A stretch of DNA of 64,000 nucleotides from Chitinophagaceae bacterium (GCA_947454155.1 CANGIT010000001.1:1-64000); one strand, 5' to 3'; counted from the stretch's first letter, positions 1 to 8,790 are shown. Notes: generated by a model not told the origin, from the letters alone. Numbers and translations: made by a program.

Positions 1-392
1 ATCGTATGAAACTGGACTGGAGTTTCCAGAGAACACTTTCAAAAATCAATTATCATATTCATGCTGATGCCATAAAGAATCATCTGATTCCTAAAGAAAT
101 ATCCCGAAACCAATTAGCTGTAGTATATGCCTCTGAAGCTGATGTATTGAATATGGCTTTGTTTGGAAAAACCGCTGCACAATGGCGAAAGGAAAACAAG
201 ACGGCTCAAGGTAATATACGAGACCATGCCACTCTTGAACAACTGGTTGTGTTGACAAATCTCGAATCGCTAAATGCTGTTTTCATTCAGCAAGGGATGG
301 CACAAAAAGAAAGGCTGATCCAGTTGAACCAAGCGGCCATTGAACAAATTTGTGTGCTCATCAGATATAAGATTTCGGATAAATTAAAATAA
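1..392 (+). CDS. KilA-N domain protein, C-terminal part (runs off the left edge)
   Basis: The reading frame is open to the left edge, so the ATG at base 6 is probably internal. The visible 128 residues match the conserved C-terminal region that follows the KilA-N DNA-binding domain in a Bacteroidota family of about 270 residues: a stretch VYASEADVLNMALFGKTAAQW, then GNIRDHA, then NLESLNAVFIQQG. KilA-N proteins are DNA-binding proteins first known from phages and large DNA viruses, but chromosomal copies are common and their role is unclear. It lies just upstream of a toxin-antitoxin pair. The KilA-N domain itself is outside the window, so family membership rests on the C-terminal match. Confidence 0.8.
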   Translation, partial: RMKLDWSFQRTLSKINYHIHADAIKNHLIPKEISRNQLAVVYASEADVLNMALFGKTAAQWRKENKTAQGNIRDHATLEQLVVLTNLESLNAVFIQQGMAQKERLIQLNQAAIEQICVLIRYKISDKLK

Positions 393-428
393 AATCCATC
401 CACCTCACTCAGCAATCTTCAGTTCTTC

Positions 429-517
429 ACTGATATTTCTTCATTAAAATTTCTTCAAACTTCTGCTGGCTACATTAGCGCATGCAGGAGTTTTTTATGC
501 AGCTACAAAAAACCTAA
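429..517 (+). repeat. Copy A of the comEC upstream region, with a remnant of the comEC start
   Basis: About 64 bp from 429 match 1305-1368 with only a handful of differences. The second copy is the DNA directly upstream of comEC and its first codons. In copy A the match includes an ATG at 482 that reads MQEF, as comEC does, but then continues MQLQKT and stops at 517. This looks like a duplicated and decayed 5' end of comEC, separated from the intact gene by the higBA pair. The interval 393-556 holds no other gene. Confidence 0.75.
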
Positions 518-547
518 TGCAAAAAAAGCTATTGTTATCTAATTGGC

Positions 548-555
548 TAACTTTG
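548..555 (+). promoter_or_regulatory. Probable -7 box ahead of higB
   Basis: TAACTTTG matches the Bacteroidota sigma-70 -7 consensus TAnnTTTG exactly. It ends one base before the ATG at 557, which would make the toxin mRNA leaderless or place the true start further downstream. No well-spaced -33 TTTG is visible, so this is a motif match only. Confidence 0.35.
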
Positions 556-556
556 T

Positions 557-901
557 ATGGAACGAGAAAAAATCATCAGGGAGATTTTTTATTATAAGAA
601 TTATTATTTGGACTTCTTTGACAGTTTGAATTTGGAAACAAAAAAGAAAATGAACTGGACCATTAAGTTAATAGCAACTTTGGAGATGGTTCCTGAAAAA
701 TATTTCAAACATATCAATTCAACTAAGGGACTTTTTGAAATAAGAGTTGAGGTCAATTCAAATACGTTTCGTGTATTTTGTTTTTTTGATAAAGGCAGAC
801 TCATTATTCTTTTAAACGGCTTTCAAAAGAAAACACAAAAGACACCTTTAAAGGAGATACAATTAGCGGAACGTTTGATGAAAGAATATTTTGATGAATA
901 G
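557..901 (+). CDS. higB: HigB-like type II toxin (RelE/ParE superfamily)
   Basis: This 114-residue protein belongs to the phage-derived Gp49-like/HigB branch of the RelE/ParE superfamily. These toxins are usually ribosome-dependent mRNA endonucleases. The central segment GLFEIRVEVNSNTFRVFCFF and the tail LLNGFQKKTQKTPLKEI are the characteristic core strands and C-terminal basic motif. The length is normal for the family. The antitoxin gene follows after 14 bp, giving the toxin-first order typical of higBA. The pair sits between two similar copies of the comEC upstream region. Family assignment is strong; RNase activity is inferred. Confidence 0.88.
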   Translation: MEREKIIREIFYYKNYYLDFFDSLNLETKKKMNWTIKLIATLEMVPEKYFKHINSTKGLFEIRVEVNSNTFRVFCFFDKGRLIILLNGFQKKTQKTPLKEIQLAERLMKEYFDE

Positions 902-915
902 AAAAAAATAACAAA

Positions 916-1224
916 GTGAAAAAAAAATCAAATCAAAACCTAACCTCATTTTCATCTCATCTGGATCGGCAATATGGCAAGAGAGGAACACGAAAAAGAG
1001 AGCAATTTGAGGAAGGGTTTGAAGTTTTTAAATTGGGTGTAATGCTGCAAGAGTTGCGAAAAGAATCCGGAATGACTCAGGATCAGCTGGCCGAAAAATG
1101 CGGAACCACCAAAACTTACATTTCCAGAATAGAAAATGATGCTTCAGATATTCGACTGTCAACTTTGATGAGAATCATAAGGGAAGGATTTGGCGCACAA
1201 CTGAAGTTGAGTGTGCAGATATAG
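916..1224 (+). CDS. higA: HigA-like antitoxin with XRE-type helix-turn-helix
   Basis: A 102-residue protein starting at GTG 916, chosen because the basic N-terminal stretch (LTSFSSHLDRQYGKRGT) is conserved in this antitoxin family. Residues about 45-95 form a Cro/CI helix-turn-helix (MTQDQLAEKCGTTKTYISRI, then NDASDIRLSTLMRI). It should neutralise the HigB protein and repress its own operon by binding the promoter. It is separated from higB by 14 bp, so the two are co-transcribed. Confidence 0.88.
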   Translation: MKKKSNQNLTSFSSHLDRQYGKRGTRKREQFEEGFEVFKLGVMLQELRKESGMTQDQLAEKCGTTKTYISRIENDASDIRLSTLMRIIREGFGAQLKLSVQI

Positions 1225-1304
1225 CCAATCGGTTCCTATTTAAATTTCGGGAGAGCGTATTGAATTAAATAATAAAGATTTAAAAAACAACCAAGCAATC
1301 ATTT

Positions 1305-1368
1305 ACTGATACTTCTTCATTAATATTTCTTCAAACTTCTGCTGCTTACATTAGCATATGCAGGAATT
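1305..1368 (+). repeat. Copy B of the comEC upstream region (the one in use)
   Basis: Direct repeat partner of 429-492, covering the 53 bases before the comEC start and its first codons. Differences are scattered single bases. The spacing between copies is 876 bp, and the DNA between them carries higBA. The interval 1225-1357 has no other gene. Confidence 0.75.
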
Positions 1369-3454
1369 TGAAATCCCTATTTGGAAAGAAGCGCCTTTTA
1401 TCAGAATTGTGTTGCCCTTGATGATAGGCATATTATGGCAATGGTATCTGCCTTTACCCTTTTTCCTGGTCTTGTCCGCATTGGGTACTTCTCTTTTGCT
1501 GTCTTTCATTTATGCCCGCTTATCGCTGCTGCGTAAATTTCAATGGCGTTTCTGGAGCGGCATCAATATATCCCTGCTATTTATTTTTATCGGCATGTTG
1601 TTGTTGTCCAAAGCTGATGATCGCTGTGATCCTCATTGGTACGGACATGTAAAAAGCGGCTATGCCTGGCAGGTAGTGGTGTCCGAACCGCCCGAAGTCA
1701 AACAAAATAGTTATAGTTTAAGGGTGACCGTAAAATCAGTAATGGTTAATCATCATTGTATTCCGGTTACAGGTAACCTTCGGGTGTTGTTGAAAAAAGA
1801 AAGTAAAATCTGTCCCTTGCAGTATGGTGACGTTTGTTGGGTCCTCAAGAAGGCGAAGCCGATAGTCAACTCCGGAAATCCAGGATCTTTCAACTTGGAA
1901 AGGTATCAGGCTTTTCATCACCTGTACGAGCAAGTGTACATCAGTTCTTCCGATATAATAATATTGCCGGAAAAGCAAAAGGCGAAATGGAAAGTTGCCG
2001 TGCAGGAAAGTCAGCGCAAAATCCTGTCTGTGCTGCGTCACTATCTTTCCAAAGATCTAGCAGTGCTGGGTATTGCCGAAGCCTTGCTCATCGGGTATAA
2101 GCCCGATCTGGACAAGGGTCTGGTTAATAGTTACAGCAACACCGGTGTAGTGCATATCATCGCCATTTCGGGCTTGCATCTTGGATTGATCTGCATGGTG
2201 CTGGTATGGCTGTTTGATCGCATTCCCGGATTAAGAAAAATGATTTGGGCCAAAGCCATCATGGTGATGATGTGCCTGTGGATGTTTTCATTGATGACGG
2301 GCGCTTCTGCTTCTGTGTTGCGAAGTGCGGTGATGTTTACCGTGATCTTGCTGGGTCGTTGTTTGCAAAGGGAATCTGGCATTGTCAATTCGTTGGCGGC
2401 ATCGGCTTTTTTACTGCTGGTCTACGACCCTTATCTGCTTTGGGATGTTGGATTTCAATTGAGTTATCTGGCCATCATTGGCATCGTGTTGCTGCAGAAA
2501 CCAATTCAACAATGGATGAGTTTCGATCATTGGCTATTGGAAAAAATTGGGGAGATGATGTCAATAACGCTGGCGGCACAAATGGTTACCACGCCGATTT
2601 GTCTATTTTACTTCCACCAGTTCCCCAACTATTTCATGTTGAGCAATTTGATCGCCGTGCCTTTGTCAACATTGGTTTTGTTTGCTGAACTTTTGCTTAT
2701 ACTGCTTTCACCTTTTCCAATTCCGGCCCAAGGTGTGGCCATACTTACCGAATGGTTGATCAAGATGCTCAATGCCATCATTCAAAAGATCGGGAAATGG
2801 CCCTATGCCGTTACGGATAATATTGTTGCGGATGTTTTAAGTACCTGTTTGTTGTATCTCTGTCTTCTCGCTCTCTTGCTTTTGTTCTTGAAAAAGTGGA
2901 GAAGGATGATGTGGCCGGCATTATTATTTTTCACTTGCTGGCTATTTTATCTTGGAGGTAAAAAGATTCAATTCGGGCGGCAGCAGCGATGGTTGGTGTT
3001 GAATACACCACATCACAGCGGTCTGCTTTTGGTGAGGGGGCGGCATGCCTATTTTTCAGGCGATTCGGACCTTATCAAGCAACCGGCTACTTATCGGTTT
3101 TATGTTCGGCCGGTGATGCAGGAGTGGGGGCTTCAGCATCCACCTCAATTTTTATCGGCTAGCTCCCCAAGTAGTTTTATGGTCAGAATGGGCAATCGGC
3201 GAATAATGGTTATCGGTAATGATTTCCATGAAATGATCGATTCACGGCCAGTGCAACCGGATATCATTTTGATTCGTCATCAACCCTCTCTCAACTTCAA
3301 TAAAATAGGCGCTTTTGGAAGAAATGCCATTTGGATTTTCGATGCTTCCAACGCCTTGTGGAAAATTGAACAATGGAAAAAACAGTGCGATGCGCTACAT
3401 TTGCGCTGCATTTCAATACCGGAAAATGGTGCTTTGTTCATGGATTGTCCATGA
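1358..3454 (+). CDS. comEC: ComEC/Rec2-family DNA uptake channel protein
   Basis: An inner-membrane protein of 698 residues that forms the channel for single-stranded DNA during natural transformation. After two or three N-terminal membrane helices comes a DUF4131 OB-fold region (about 90-200) ending in the NPGSFNLERYQ motif. The Competence domain follows with the family signature GVVHIIAISGLHLG at about 263-276 and a series of membrane helices to about residue 530. The C-terminal part occupies the place of the metallo-beta-lactamase-like nuclease, but no HxHxDH zinc motif is visible, so nuclease activity is doubtful. Its last 20 or so codons contain the likely purH promoter. ComF-type and radA genes elsewhere in the window fit a transformation role. 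Confidence 0.93.
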   Translation: MQEFEIPIWKEAPFIRIVLPLMIGILWQWYLPLPFFLVLSALGTSLLLSFIYARLSLLRKFQWRFWSGINISLLFIFIGMLLLSKADDRCDPHWYGHVKSGYAWQVVVSEPPEVKQNSYSLRVTVKSVMVNHHCIPVTGNLRVLLKKESKICPLQYGDVCWVLKKAKPIVNSGNPGSFNLERYQAFHHLYEQVYISSSDIIILPEKQKAKWKVAVQESQRKILSVLRHYLSKDLAVLGIAEALLIGYKPDLDKGLVNSYSNTGVVHIIAISGLHLGLICMVLVWLFDRIPGLRKMIWAKAIMVMMCLWMFSLMTGASASVLRSAVMFTVILLGRCLQRESGIVNSLAASAFLLLVYDPYLLWDVGFQLSYLAIIGIVLLQKPIQQWMSFDHWLLEKIGEMMSITLAAQMVTTPICLFYFHQFPNYFMLSNLIAVPLSTLVLFAELLLILLSPFPIPAQGVAILTEWLIKMLNAIIQKIGKWPYAVTDNIVADVLSTCLLYLCLLALLLLFLKKWRRMMWPALLFFTCWLFYLGGKKIQFGRQQRWLVLNTPHHSGLLLVRGRHAYFSGDSDLIKQPATYRFYVRPVMQEWGLQHPPQFLSASSPSSFMVRMGNRRIMVIGNDFHEMIDSRPVQPDIILIRHQPSLNFNKIGAFGRNAIWIFDASNALWKIEQWKKQCDALHLRCISIPENGALFMDCP

Positions 3455-3462
3455 TACGTTTC
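3433..3462 (+). promoter_or_regulatory. Candidate purH promoter inside the comEC 3' end
   Basis: TTTG at 3433-3436 and TACGTTTC at 3455-3462 are separated by 18 bp, close to the Bacteroidota TTTG / TAnnTTTG architecture with one mismatch in the -7 box. Transcription would begin near 3467, leaving a leader of about 47 nt before the purH ATG at 3514. This is a motif match without experimental support. Confidence 0.45.
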
Positions 3463-3513
3463 GGTAATTTAACCCATAGGCTTCAACAGCCATTCCACAA
3501 AACCACAGCAGTT

Positions 3514-5043
3514 ATGCCCACATCCAATAAAACCATCAAATCGGCGCTGATCTCTGTTTTTTACAAAGACGGACTGGAACCCATCATCAAAACTCTGCAT
3601 GAAGCAGGCGTTACAATTTACAGTACCGGCGGTACGCGCGATTTTATCGAAAAGCTGGAAGTGCCTTGTGTGCCTGTAGAATCTTTGACCGGCTTTCCAT
3701 CCATTTTGGGCGGCCGGGTGAAAACCCTGCATCCGCTGGTGTTTGGTGCCATCCTCGGTAAACGTGCCGATGAAACGCATCAGCAGGAAATGAAGGAATA
3801 TCATATTCCCGAATTCGACCTCGTCATCGTAGACCTTTATCCTTTTGAAGAAACAGTGAAATCTTTTGAAGGAAAGGAGATGACAGATGAATCACCCATC
3901 ATTGAAAAAATTGACATTGGAGGTCCTTCCATGATTCGTGCCGCTGCCAAAAATCATCAGGATGTGGTAGTGGTAGCTTCAAAATCGGAATATGCTTTGC
4001 TGAACGAATGGCTCACCAGCCAGGAAGCCTGCACAACTTTAGCACAAAGAAGATTTCTGGCTGCCAAAGCATTTGATGTGTGCAGTCATTACGACAATGC
4101 CATTTCCAACTATTTCAATCAGACCCAATTCATCACGCCTTTCAACAAAGAGAAACGAACCCTGCGTTATGGTGAAAATCCGCACCAGCAGGCTGCTTTC
4201 TATGGTCAGCTCAATGAATTGTTTCAGCAGCTGAATGGGAAGGAATTGTCTTATAATAATCTGGTGGATGTGGATGCTGCCATTCAGCTGATCCGTGAGT
4301 TCACCGACACCACTTTTGCCATTATCAAGCATACCAATGTATGTGGTGTAGCCCAGGGGGCATCAGTACAGCAATCCTGGGATCTGGCTTTGGCCGGCGA
4401 TCCCGAAAGTGCATTCGGTGGCGTACTGGTGAGTAATGGCACCATAGATTTGGCTACGGCCACGGCTATTCATGAGCTTTTCTTTGAAGTGCTTATTGCA
4501 CCCGCATTTGATGATGCCGCACTGCAATTGTTGCGTGGTAAAAAGAATCGCATCATCCTACAGTTGAAAAATATGCCATTGCCTGCACAGCAGTTCAGGT
4601 CTTTGCTGAACGGTGTTTTGATGCAGGAAAACGATCGCGGCAATTTCACCGAATGGAAAGAAGAGGGAGGTAGAGTGGCTACGGAAGCTGAAAAAGTGGA
4701 CATGTTGTTTGCCAATGTCATCTGCAAGCATCTGAAAAGCAATGCCATCGCACTGGTGAAAAACAAACAGCTGATTGGCAAAGGCTGCGGTCAAACCAGC
4801 AGAATCGACGCTTTGCGTCAGGCCATTGAAAAGTCGCATCAGTTCAATTTTAATTTGCAAGGGGCTGTGCTGGCCAGCGATGCGTTTTTCCCTTTTGATG
4901 ATTGTGTGAAGATTGCCTACCAGGAAGGTATAACCGCTTTTATACAACCCGGTGGATCTATCCGTGACGCCGACTCTGTGAATTTCTGCAAAGAAAACGG
5001 GCTGGCGATGGTGATTACCGGTCAACGACATTTTAAACATTGA
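3514..5043 (+). CDS. purH: Bifunctional AICAR formyltransferase / IMP cyclohydrolase
   Basis: Catalyses the last two steps of de novo IMP synthesis. The start at 3514 (MPTSNKTIKSALISV) matches the family N-terminus; the open frame extends back into comEC but that part is unlike PurH. The first 130 or so residues are the IMP cyclohydrolase (MGS-fold) domain, with STGGT, ILGGRVKTLHP and DLYPFEET. The rest is the AICAR formyltransferase domain with the active-site Lys-His pair in KHTNVCG. The 509-residue length is normal. The DMT exporter gene follows after 43 bp on the same strand, possibly co-transcribed. Confidence 0.96.
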   Translation: MPTSNKTIKSALISVFYKDGLEPIIKTLHEAGVTIYSTGGTRDFIEKLEVPCVPVESLTGFPSILGGRVKTLHPLVFGAILGKRADETHQQEMKEYHIPEFDLVIVDLYPFEETVKSFEGKEMTDESPIIEKIDIGGPSMIRAAAKNHQDVVVVASKSEYALLNEWLTSQEACTTLAQRRFLAAKAFDVCSHYDNAISNYFNQTQFITPFNKEKRTLRYGENPHQQAAFYGQLNELFQQLNGKELSYNNLVDVDAAIQLIREFTDTTFAIIKHTNVCGVAQGASVQQSWDLALAGDPESAFGGVLVSNGTIDLATATAIHELFFEVLIAPAFDDAALQLLRGKKNRIILQLKNMPLPAQQFRSLLNGVLMQENDRGNFTEWKEEGGRVATEAEKVDMLFANVICKHLKSNAIALVKNKQLIGKGCGQTSRIDALRQAIEKSHQFNFNLQGAVLASDAFFPFDDCVKIAYQEGITAFIQPGGSIRDADSVNFCKENGLAMVITGQRHFKH

Positions 5044-5086
5044 TCCCTCTTTCCTATCTTCCTTACCCTTTGATTCAACAACATCA

Positions 5087-6016
5087 TTGAAAAACAAATC
5101 ATCTTCCAGATTACCTTACCTCGCACTAACGGCTACCTGTATACTTTGGGGTACCACCTGGGTGGCGAGCAAAGCGGCGGTAAAGGAAATTCCGGGGCTA
5201 CAGCTGGCCGCACTCAGGCAACTGCTGGCAGGATCCTGCTTTCTTATTTATTTCATCGGCATAAAAAAAATGCCTTTACCCGGTAAAAGACAATGGATGC
5301 AGATGTCTTTGATGGCACTATTGATGTTTGTTTTCGCCAACGCTTTCAGTACCTGGGGCTTGAGATATATTCCCACAGGATTAGGGTCGCTGATTGGCGC
5401 ATTGTATCCGCTTTGTGTGATGATCATAGAATGGGTGTTTTACAAAAAAAGAACTCTTTCACCCCTTACCTTTTTAGGCATGTTGCTGGGACTCGCCGGC
5501 GTTGTTTTTGTGTTTTATAACAACATGTTTGCCACTTTCGATGCCAGACTCATTTTTGGACTGGCAGTATCATTGTTTGCCATTTTGGCCTGGAGTTTCG
5601 GCTCTGTTATTCTGGCCCGTCATCCTATCGATATCAATCCTTATTACGGCATGGGCTGGCAAATGATCATCGGATCGGGCATGTTATGGATCATTTGTTT
5701 GTCTACCAAGAACTATATACCCCTATCTGCTATTTCAATACATGCCTGGCTGGAAGTTTGCTATCTTTTTATCGTCGGCTCTATCGTTACTTTCATCGCG
5801 TTTATTTTTACCCTCAGCACACTGCCTCCTGAGGTATCTTCATTGTATGCTTATGTCAATCCAATAGTGGCTATCATCACTGCCTCGATATTATTGGGTG
5901 AACAACTAACTTCTTCTATACTTATTGGCACTGTTATTACTTTGGTGGGTGTGTATTTGGTGAATCATAGCACCAAGCACGACAAGGAAAAAATCATTGC
6001 CGAAGCTGAGATATGA
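5087..6016 (+). CDS. EamA/DMT-family transporter
   Basis: An inner-membrane protein of 309 residues with about ten predicted helices arranged as two EamA repeats. The first opens with ILWGTTWVASKAAV and the second ends with the typical NPIVAIITASILLGEQL. Members export amino acids or other metabolites; the substrate cannot be read from the sequence. The start is a TTG at 5087, chosen because the first helix follows directly and no ATG lies nearby. The 3' end overlaps the convergent deacetylase-like gene by 23 bp. Confidence 0.9.
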   Translation: MKNKSSSRLPYLALTATCILWGTTWVASKAAVKEIPGLQLAALRQLLAGSCFLIYFIGIKKMPLPGKRQWMQMSLMALLMFVFANAFSTWGLRYIPTGLGSLIGALYPLCVMIIEWVFYKKRTLSPLTFLGMLLGLAGVVFVFYNNMFATFDARLIFGLAVSLFAILAWSFGSVILARHPIDINPYYGMGWQMIIGSGMLWIICLSTKNYIPLSAISIHAWLEVCYLFIVGSIVTFIAFIFTLSTLPPEVSSLYAYVNPIVAIITASILLGEQLTSSILIGTVITLVGVYLVNHSTKHDKEKIIAEAEI

Positions 6017-7307
6017 GGTGGAGGTACAACTCGCGCCATCCCTTGAATTCTTTTCCTGTGCCCAAAAAATTATTGTGAAAGATGCTGATGAACTCGCCCT
6101 TGTATTTTTTGCAAACCGAAAGATAATGTTCAAGCTCCTGCTTTGTATCTTCCAAGGATTGCTTTTGTTCGTAGTGGCTGTTGGCGTCCATGAAACAGAA
6201 GGGATGGAGCTCAAGCAGGGTCTGTGTTTCATTGGATAAATCGTACCAGAAAAAACTGCCAGCGAAGGAAGCCCTGAAGCCATTGATACTGCCGTATCCC
6301 ATGCTGTAATCTTTACGGATGCCGATGTCGGAAAGTCGTTGATAGGTGGAGGGAAGGTCGAACTTGATGTAATGTTGACGGCTGTGCACCACTGGCTCCC
6401 GAACGATTTTCTCCAGTGTGTTCAATTCATTCGTCAAAGCTTCGGGATGAGCATGGCTGTGCCATGACGGATGAAGCCCAATCGTGAAACGATGATGCAT
6501 TTTGTCTACCAGCTGCTGCATTTCCCATCTTTGAGGATCGATGTTTTTATCGTATAGGCCGGTGTTTTCGGCCAAAGGGAAAAAGCAGATGGCTTCCTCA
6601 TCAATTTTTTTGTGCAGACTGATCAGAAAATCATAACAATCAAATGGGTCTTGCTTCTTGCCCAGCAAAACCTGTATTCTTTCCCAAGAGGGTCTTTTGA
6701 TAAAGCCGCCGAAATTTCTAAGCAGGCCTTTGTTCAGATAAGACCAGGCGATGTCTATGTCGTAAGTAAGACCAGCTTTAAATATATTGGGTTTGAACAA
6801 CAGCAGCACACCGGTTTGATGCAGACTTTTTCTGAATTCGGCCAGCCAGCAATTGATCAGGGGCAGATGCAAGAATCCGTGTTGAAATGCGATAGCATTT
6901 TCATGAGCGTATCGGCCATAACTGTCTTTTTGATGCGGCCAATATTCTTCGTATCTGCTGAGCAGAAAAAAAATGGCTGAGAAAATATCGAAAGGAAAAG
7001 AGGCGTTGGCTGTTTTGAAAAATGCGGTTACTTTTTCTTTCTCATCAAAAAGCGAATCGAATTTGAAAATGTTGATGGACTGTTGCCGGATATCGTTTTC
7101 AAACAACAATCCCTGCGGGTGGATAACAAATGCTTTTTTTGTGGTGGGCTCACTGCTGTAATGAATCAATAAGTGACTTTCATGAACAGGGTAATCAATA
7201 TTGTCGGTGATCAGATAATGAATATCCATTTGCGCTTTGAAGAGGAAATGACAGCAGTATTTCACCCTTTCTGTGATATGTGGCGTGTAGAAAACAATCA
7301 TCTTCAA
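5994..7307 (-). CDS. Polysaccharide deacetylase-like protein (Bacteroidota type)
   Basis: A 437-residue protein with a divergent NodB-homology carbohydrate esterase 4 domain in its C-terminal two thirds. Motif 1 appears as LTYDIDIAW (catalytic Asp region) and motif 2 as GLHPSWHSH (metal His region). The N-terminal 150 or so residues resemble the extra domain found in Bacteroidota members. No signal peptide is seen, which suggests a cytoplasmic location. It lies 24 bp downstream of lutB on the same strand and is probably co-transcribed with it. The substrate is unknown. Confidence 0.75.
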   Translation of the reverse strand: MKMIVFYTPHITERVKYCCHFLFKAQMDIHYLITDNIDYPVHESHLLIHYSSEPTTKKAFVIHPQGLLFENDIRQQSINIFKFDSLFDEKEKVTAFFKTANASFPFDIFSAIFFLLSRYEEYWPHQKDSYGRYAHENAIAFQHGFLHLPLINCWLAEFRKSLHQTGVLLLFKPNIFKAGLTYDIDIAWSYLNKGLLRNFGGFIKRPSWERIQVLLGKKQDPFDCYDFLISLHKKIDEEAICFFPLAENTGLYDKNIDPQRWEMQQLVDKMHHRFTIGLHPSWHSHAHPEALTNELNTLEKIVREPVVHSRQHYIKFDLPSTYQRLSDIGIRKDYSMGYGSINGFRASFAGSFFWYDLSNETQTLLELHPFCFMDANSHYEQKQSLEDTKQELEHYLSVCKKYKGEFISIFHNNFLGTGKEFKGWRELYLHLISQLRQ

Positions 7308-7331
7308 AAAATAATCTGGAACCGGATGGTT

Positions 7332-8705
7332 TTATTTTTTATGTTTTTCCTGCCAAAGCTGGTTGAAAGATTTTTGACTGAAATGCAACTCGCCGCGATT
7401 TTTCGTCCATTCCGTAAAAACCTTATTGACCACCTTGTTTTTCATTTTTCCGTTGGCCAGATTCAGTAGCTTACGATGAAGATTGGCCAGTTTCCAGGCT
7501 TTCCAGGCGATACGTTCGTTCCAATCCGCTAAGCCGTTTTCTACAGCCTTGTGTCTGTTGTCGAGCAGAAGCTCGTGCAAGTTGATCTTTACGGCGCAAA
7601 CTTCTGTACAGTTGCCGCATAACGATGAGGCATAGCTGAGATGTTTGAAATCTTCCATTCCTTGCAGGTTCGGCGTGATCACACTGCCGATGGGACCGCT
7701 GTAAGTTGTGCCATAACTGTGGCCGCCGATGTTTTTATATACCGGGCAGGCATTGAGGCAGGCGCCGCAGCGGATACAGTAAAGGCTTTCTCTTTGTTTG
7801 GGATCTTTGATGATGTTGGTTCTGCCATTGTCGAGCAAAATCACGTACATCTCGGTCGGGCCGTCCGTTTCATCTGGCTGGCGCGGACCTGTAATGATGG
7901 TGTTGTAAACGGTGATTTGCTGACCAGTACCGAATGTGCTCAACAAGGGCCAGAATAGTCCCAGATCATTCATGGAAGGAATCACTTTTTCGATGCCCAC
8001 AATTACGATATGTGTTTTGGGGAAGGAACAGCTCAACCTTGCGTTGCCTTCATTTTCCGTAATGGCCACGCCGCCGATGTCGCTGATGATGAAATTGGCG
8101 CCAGTAACCCCCACTTCGGCTTCCACGTATTTTTTACGCAGAATATTTCGAGCCACAAGCGTAAGTTGTTCGGGCGTGAGATGAGGATCGGTACCCAGTT
8201 TTTCGGCAAACAATTTCGCCACATCCTCCTTGCTTTTATGCATGGCCGGCGTTACGATGTGGTAAGGGGCTTCGCCGTCGAGTTGTTGAATGTATTCGCC
8301 AAGGTCGGTTTCAATGCTTTCGATACCATTGTCTTCAAGTGCCTTGTTGAGATGCACTTCTTCAGTGGCCATGCTTTTGCTTTTCACCAGCGTCTTGCAG
8401 TTTTTTTGTCTGCAGATCTCTACGATTTCGTCAATGGCTTGCTGGGCATCTTCCGCCCAGATCACCTTACCGCCTCTTTTACTGAAATTCAATTCAAAAT
8501 CTTCCAGGTTCCTGTCGAGGTTTTCAATGGCTTTCCATTTGATGTTTTTTGCGCGTTCACGGGCCAGCTCCAGTTGTTCAAACTGCGCTTTGCCTTGCGG
8601 CACCACCGCATTGTATTTGCCGATGTTGAAATTTATTTTTCTGCGATGTTCAGGATCAGCAGCTTTTACCGCACTTTTTTCCAGGAAGATGTTATTGTTA
8701 TTCAT
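7332..8705 (-). CDS. lutB: LutB-type iron-sulfur protein of lactate utilisation
   Basis: A 457-residue LUD-domain protein followed by a ferredoxin-like segment. The first [4Fe-4S] motif is CIRCGACLNACP and a second cluster is indicated by CGNCTEVC. LutB works with LutA and LutC to oxidise L-lactate to pyruvate in the cytoplasm. Neither lutA nor lutC is adjacent: downstream is the deacetylase-like gene and upstream, across a terminator, is asnB. The partners may be encoded elsewhere. The family call is strong; participation in lactate oxidation is inferred from the family. Confidence 0.88.
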   Translation of the reverse strand: MNNNNIFLEKSAVKAADPEHRRKINFNIGKYNAVVPQGKAQFEQLELARERAKNIKWKAIENLDRNLEDFELNFSKRGGKVIWAEDAQQAIDEIVEICRQKNCKTLVKSKSMATEEVHLNKALEDNGIESIETDLGEYIQQLDGEAPYHIVTPAMHKSKEDVAKLFAEKLGTDPHLTPEQLTLVARNILRKKYVEAEVGVTGANFIISDIGGVAITENEGNARLSCSFPKTHIVIVGIEKVIPSMNDLGLFWPLLSTFGTGQQITVYNTIITGPRQPDETDGPTEMYVILLDNGRTNIIKDPKQRESLYCIRCGACLNACPVYKNIGGHSYGTTYSGPIGSVITPNLQGMEDFKHLSYASSLCGNCTEVCAVKINLHELLLDNRHKAVENGLADWNERIAWKAWKLANLHRKLLNLANGKMKNKVVNKVFTEWTKNRGELHFSQKSFNQLWQEKHKK

Positions 8706-8790
8706 GCACGCAATAAATCAGAATTAAGCCACGAAGGTAAGCAGTTTTTAGCCTCTTGTAATCCATGGATATGAAGCAAGGATATTAAAG

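Noticed and set aside
1..1224. Prophage or mobile island based on the KilA-N protein and HigBA
   Set aside because: No integrase, attachment site, phage structural gene or insertion sequence is visible. The neighbouring genes are core genes.
3373..3513. Extended N-terminus of PurH
   Set aside because: The extra 47 residues lie inside comEC in another frame and do not resemble PurH. The ATG at 3514 starts the known N-terminus.
4558..5097. 179-residue open frame opposite purH
   Set aside because: It is a shadow of the purH coding region on the other strand without any motif or start signal.
8010..8774. 254-residue open frame opposite lutB
   Set aside because: It is antisense to a well-supported iron-sulfur protein gene and shows no family motifs.
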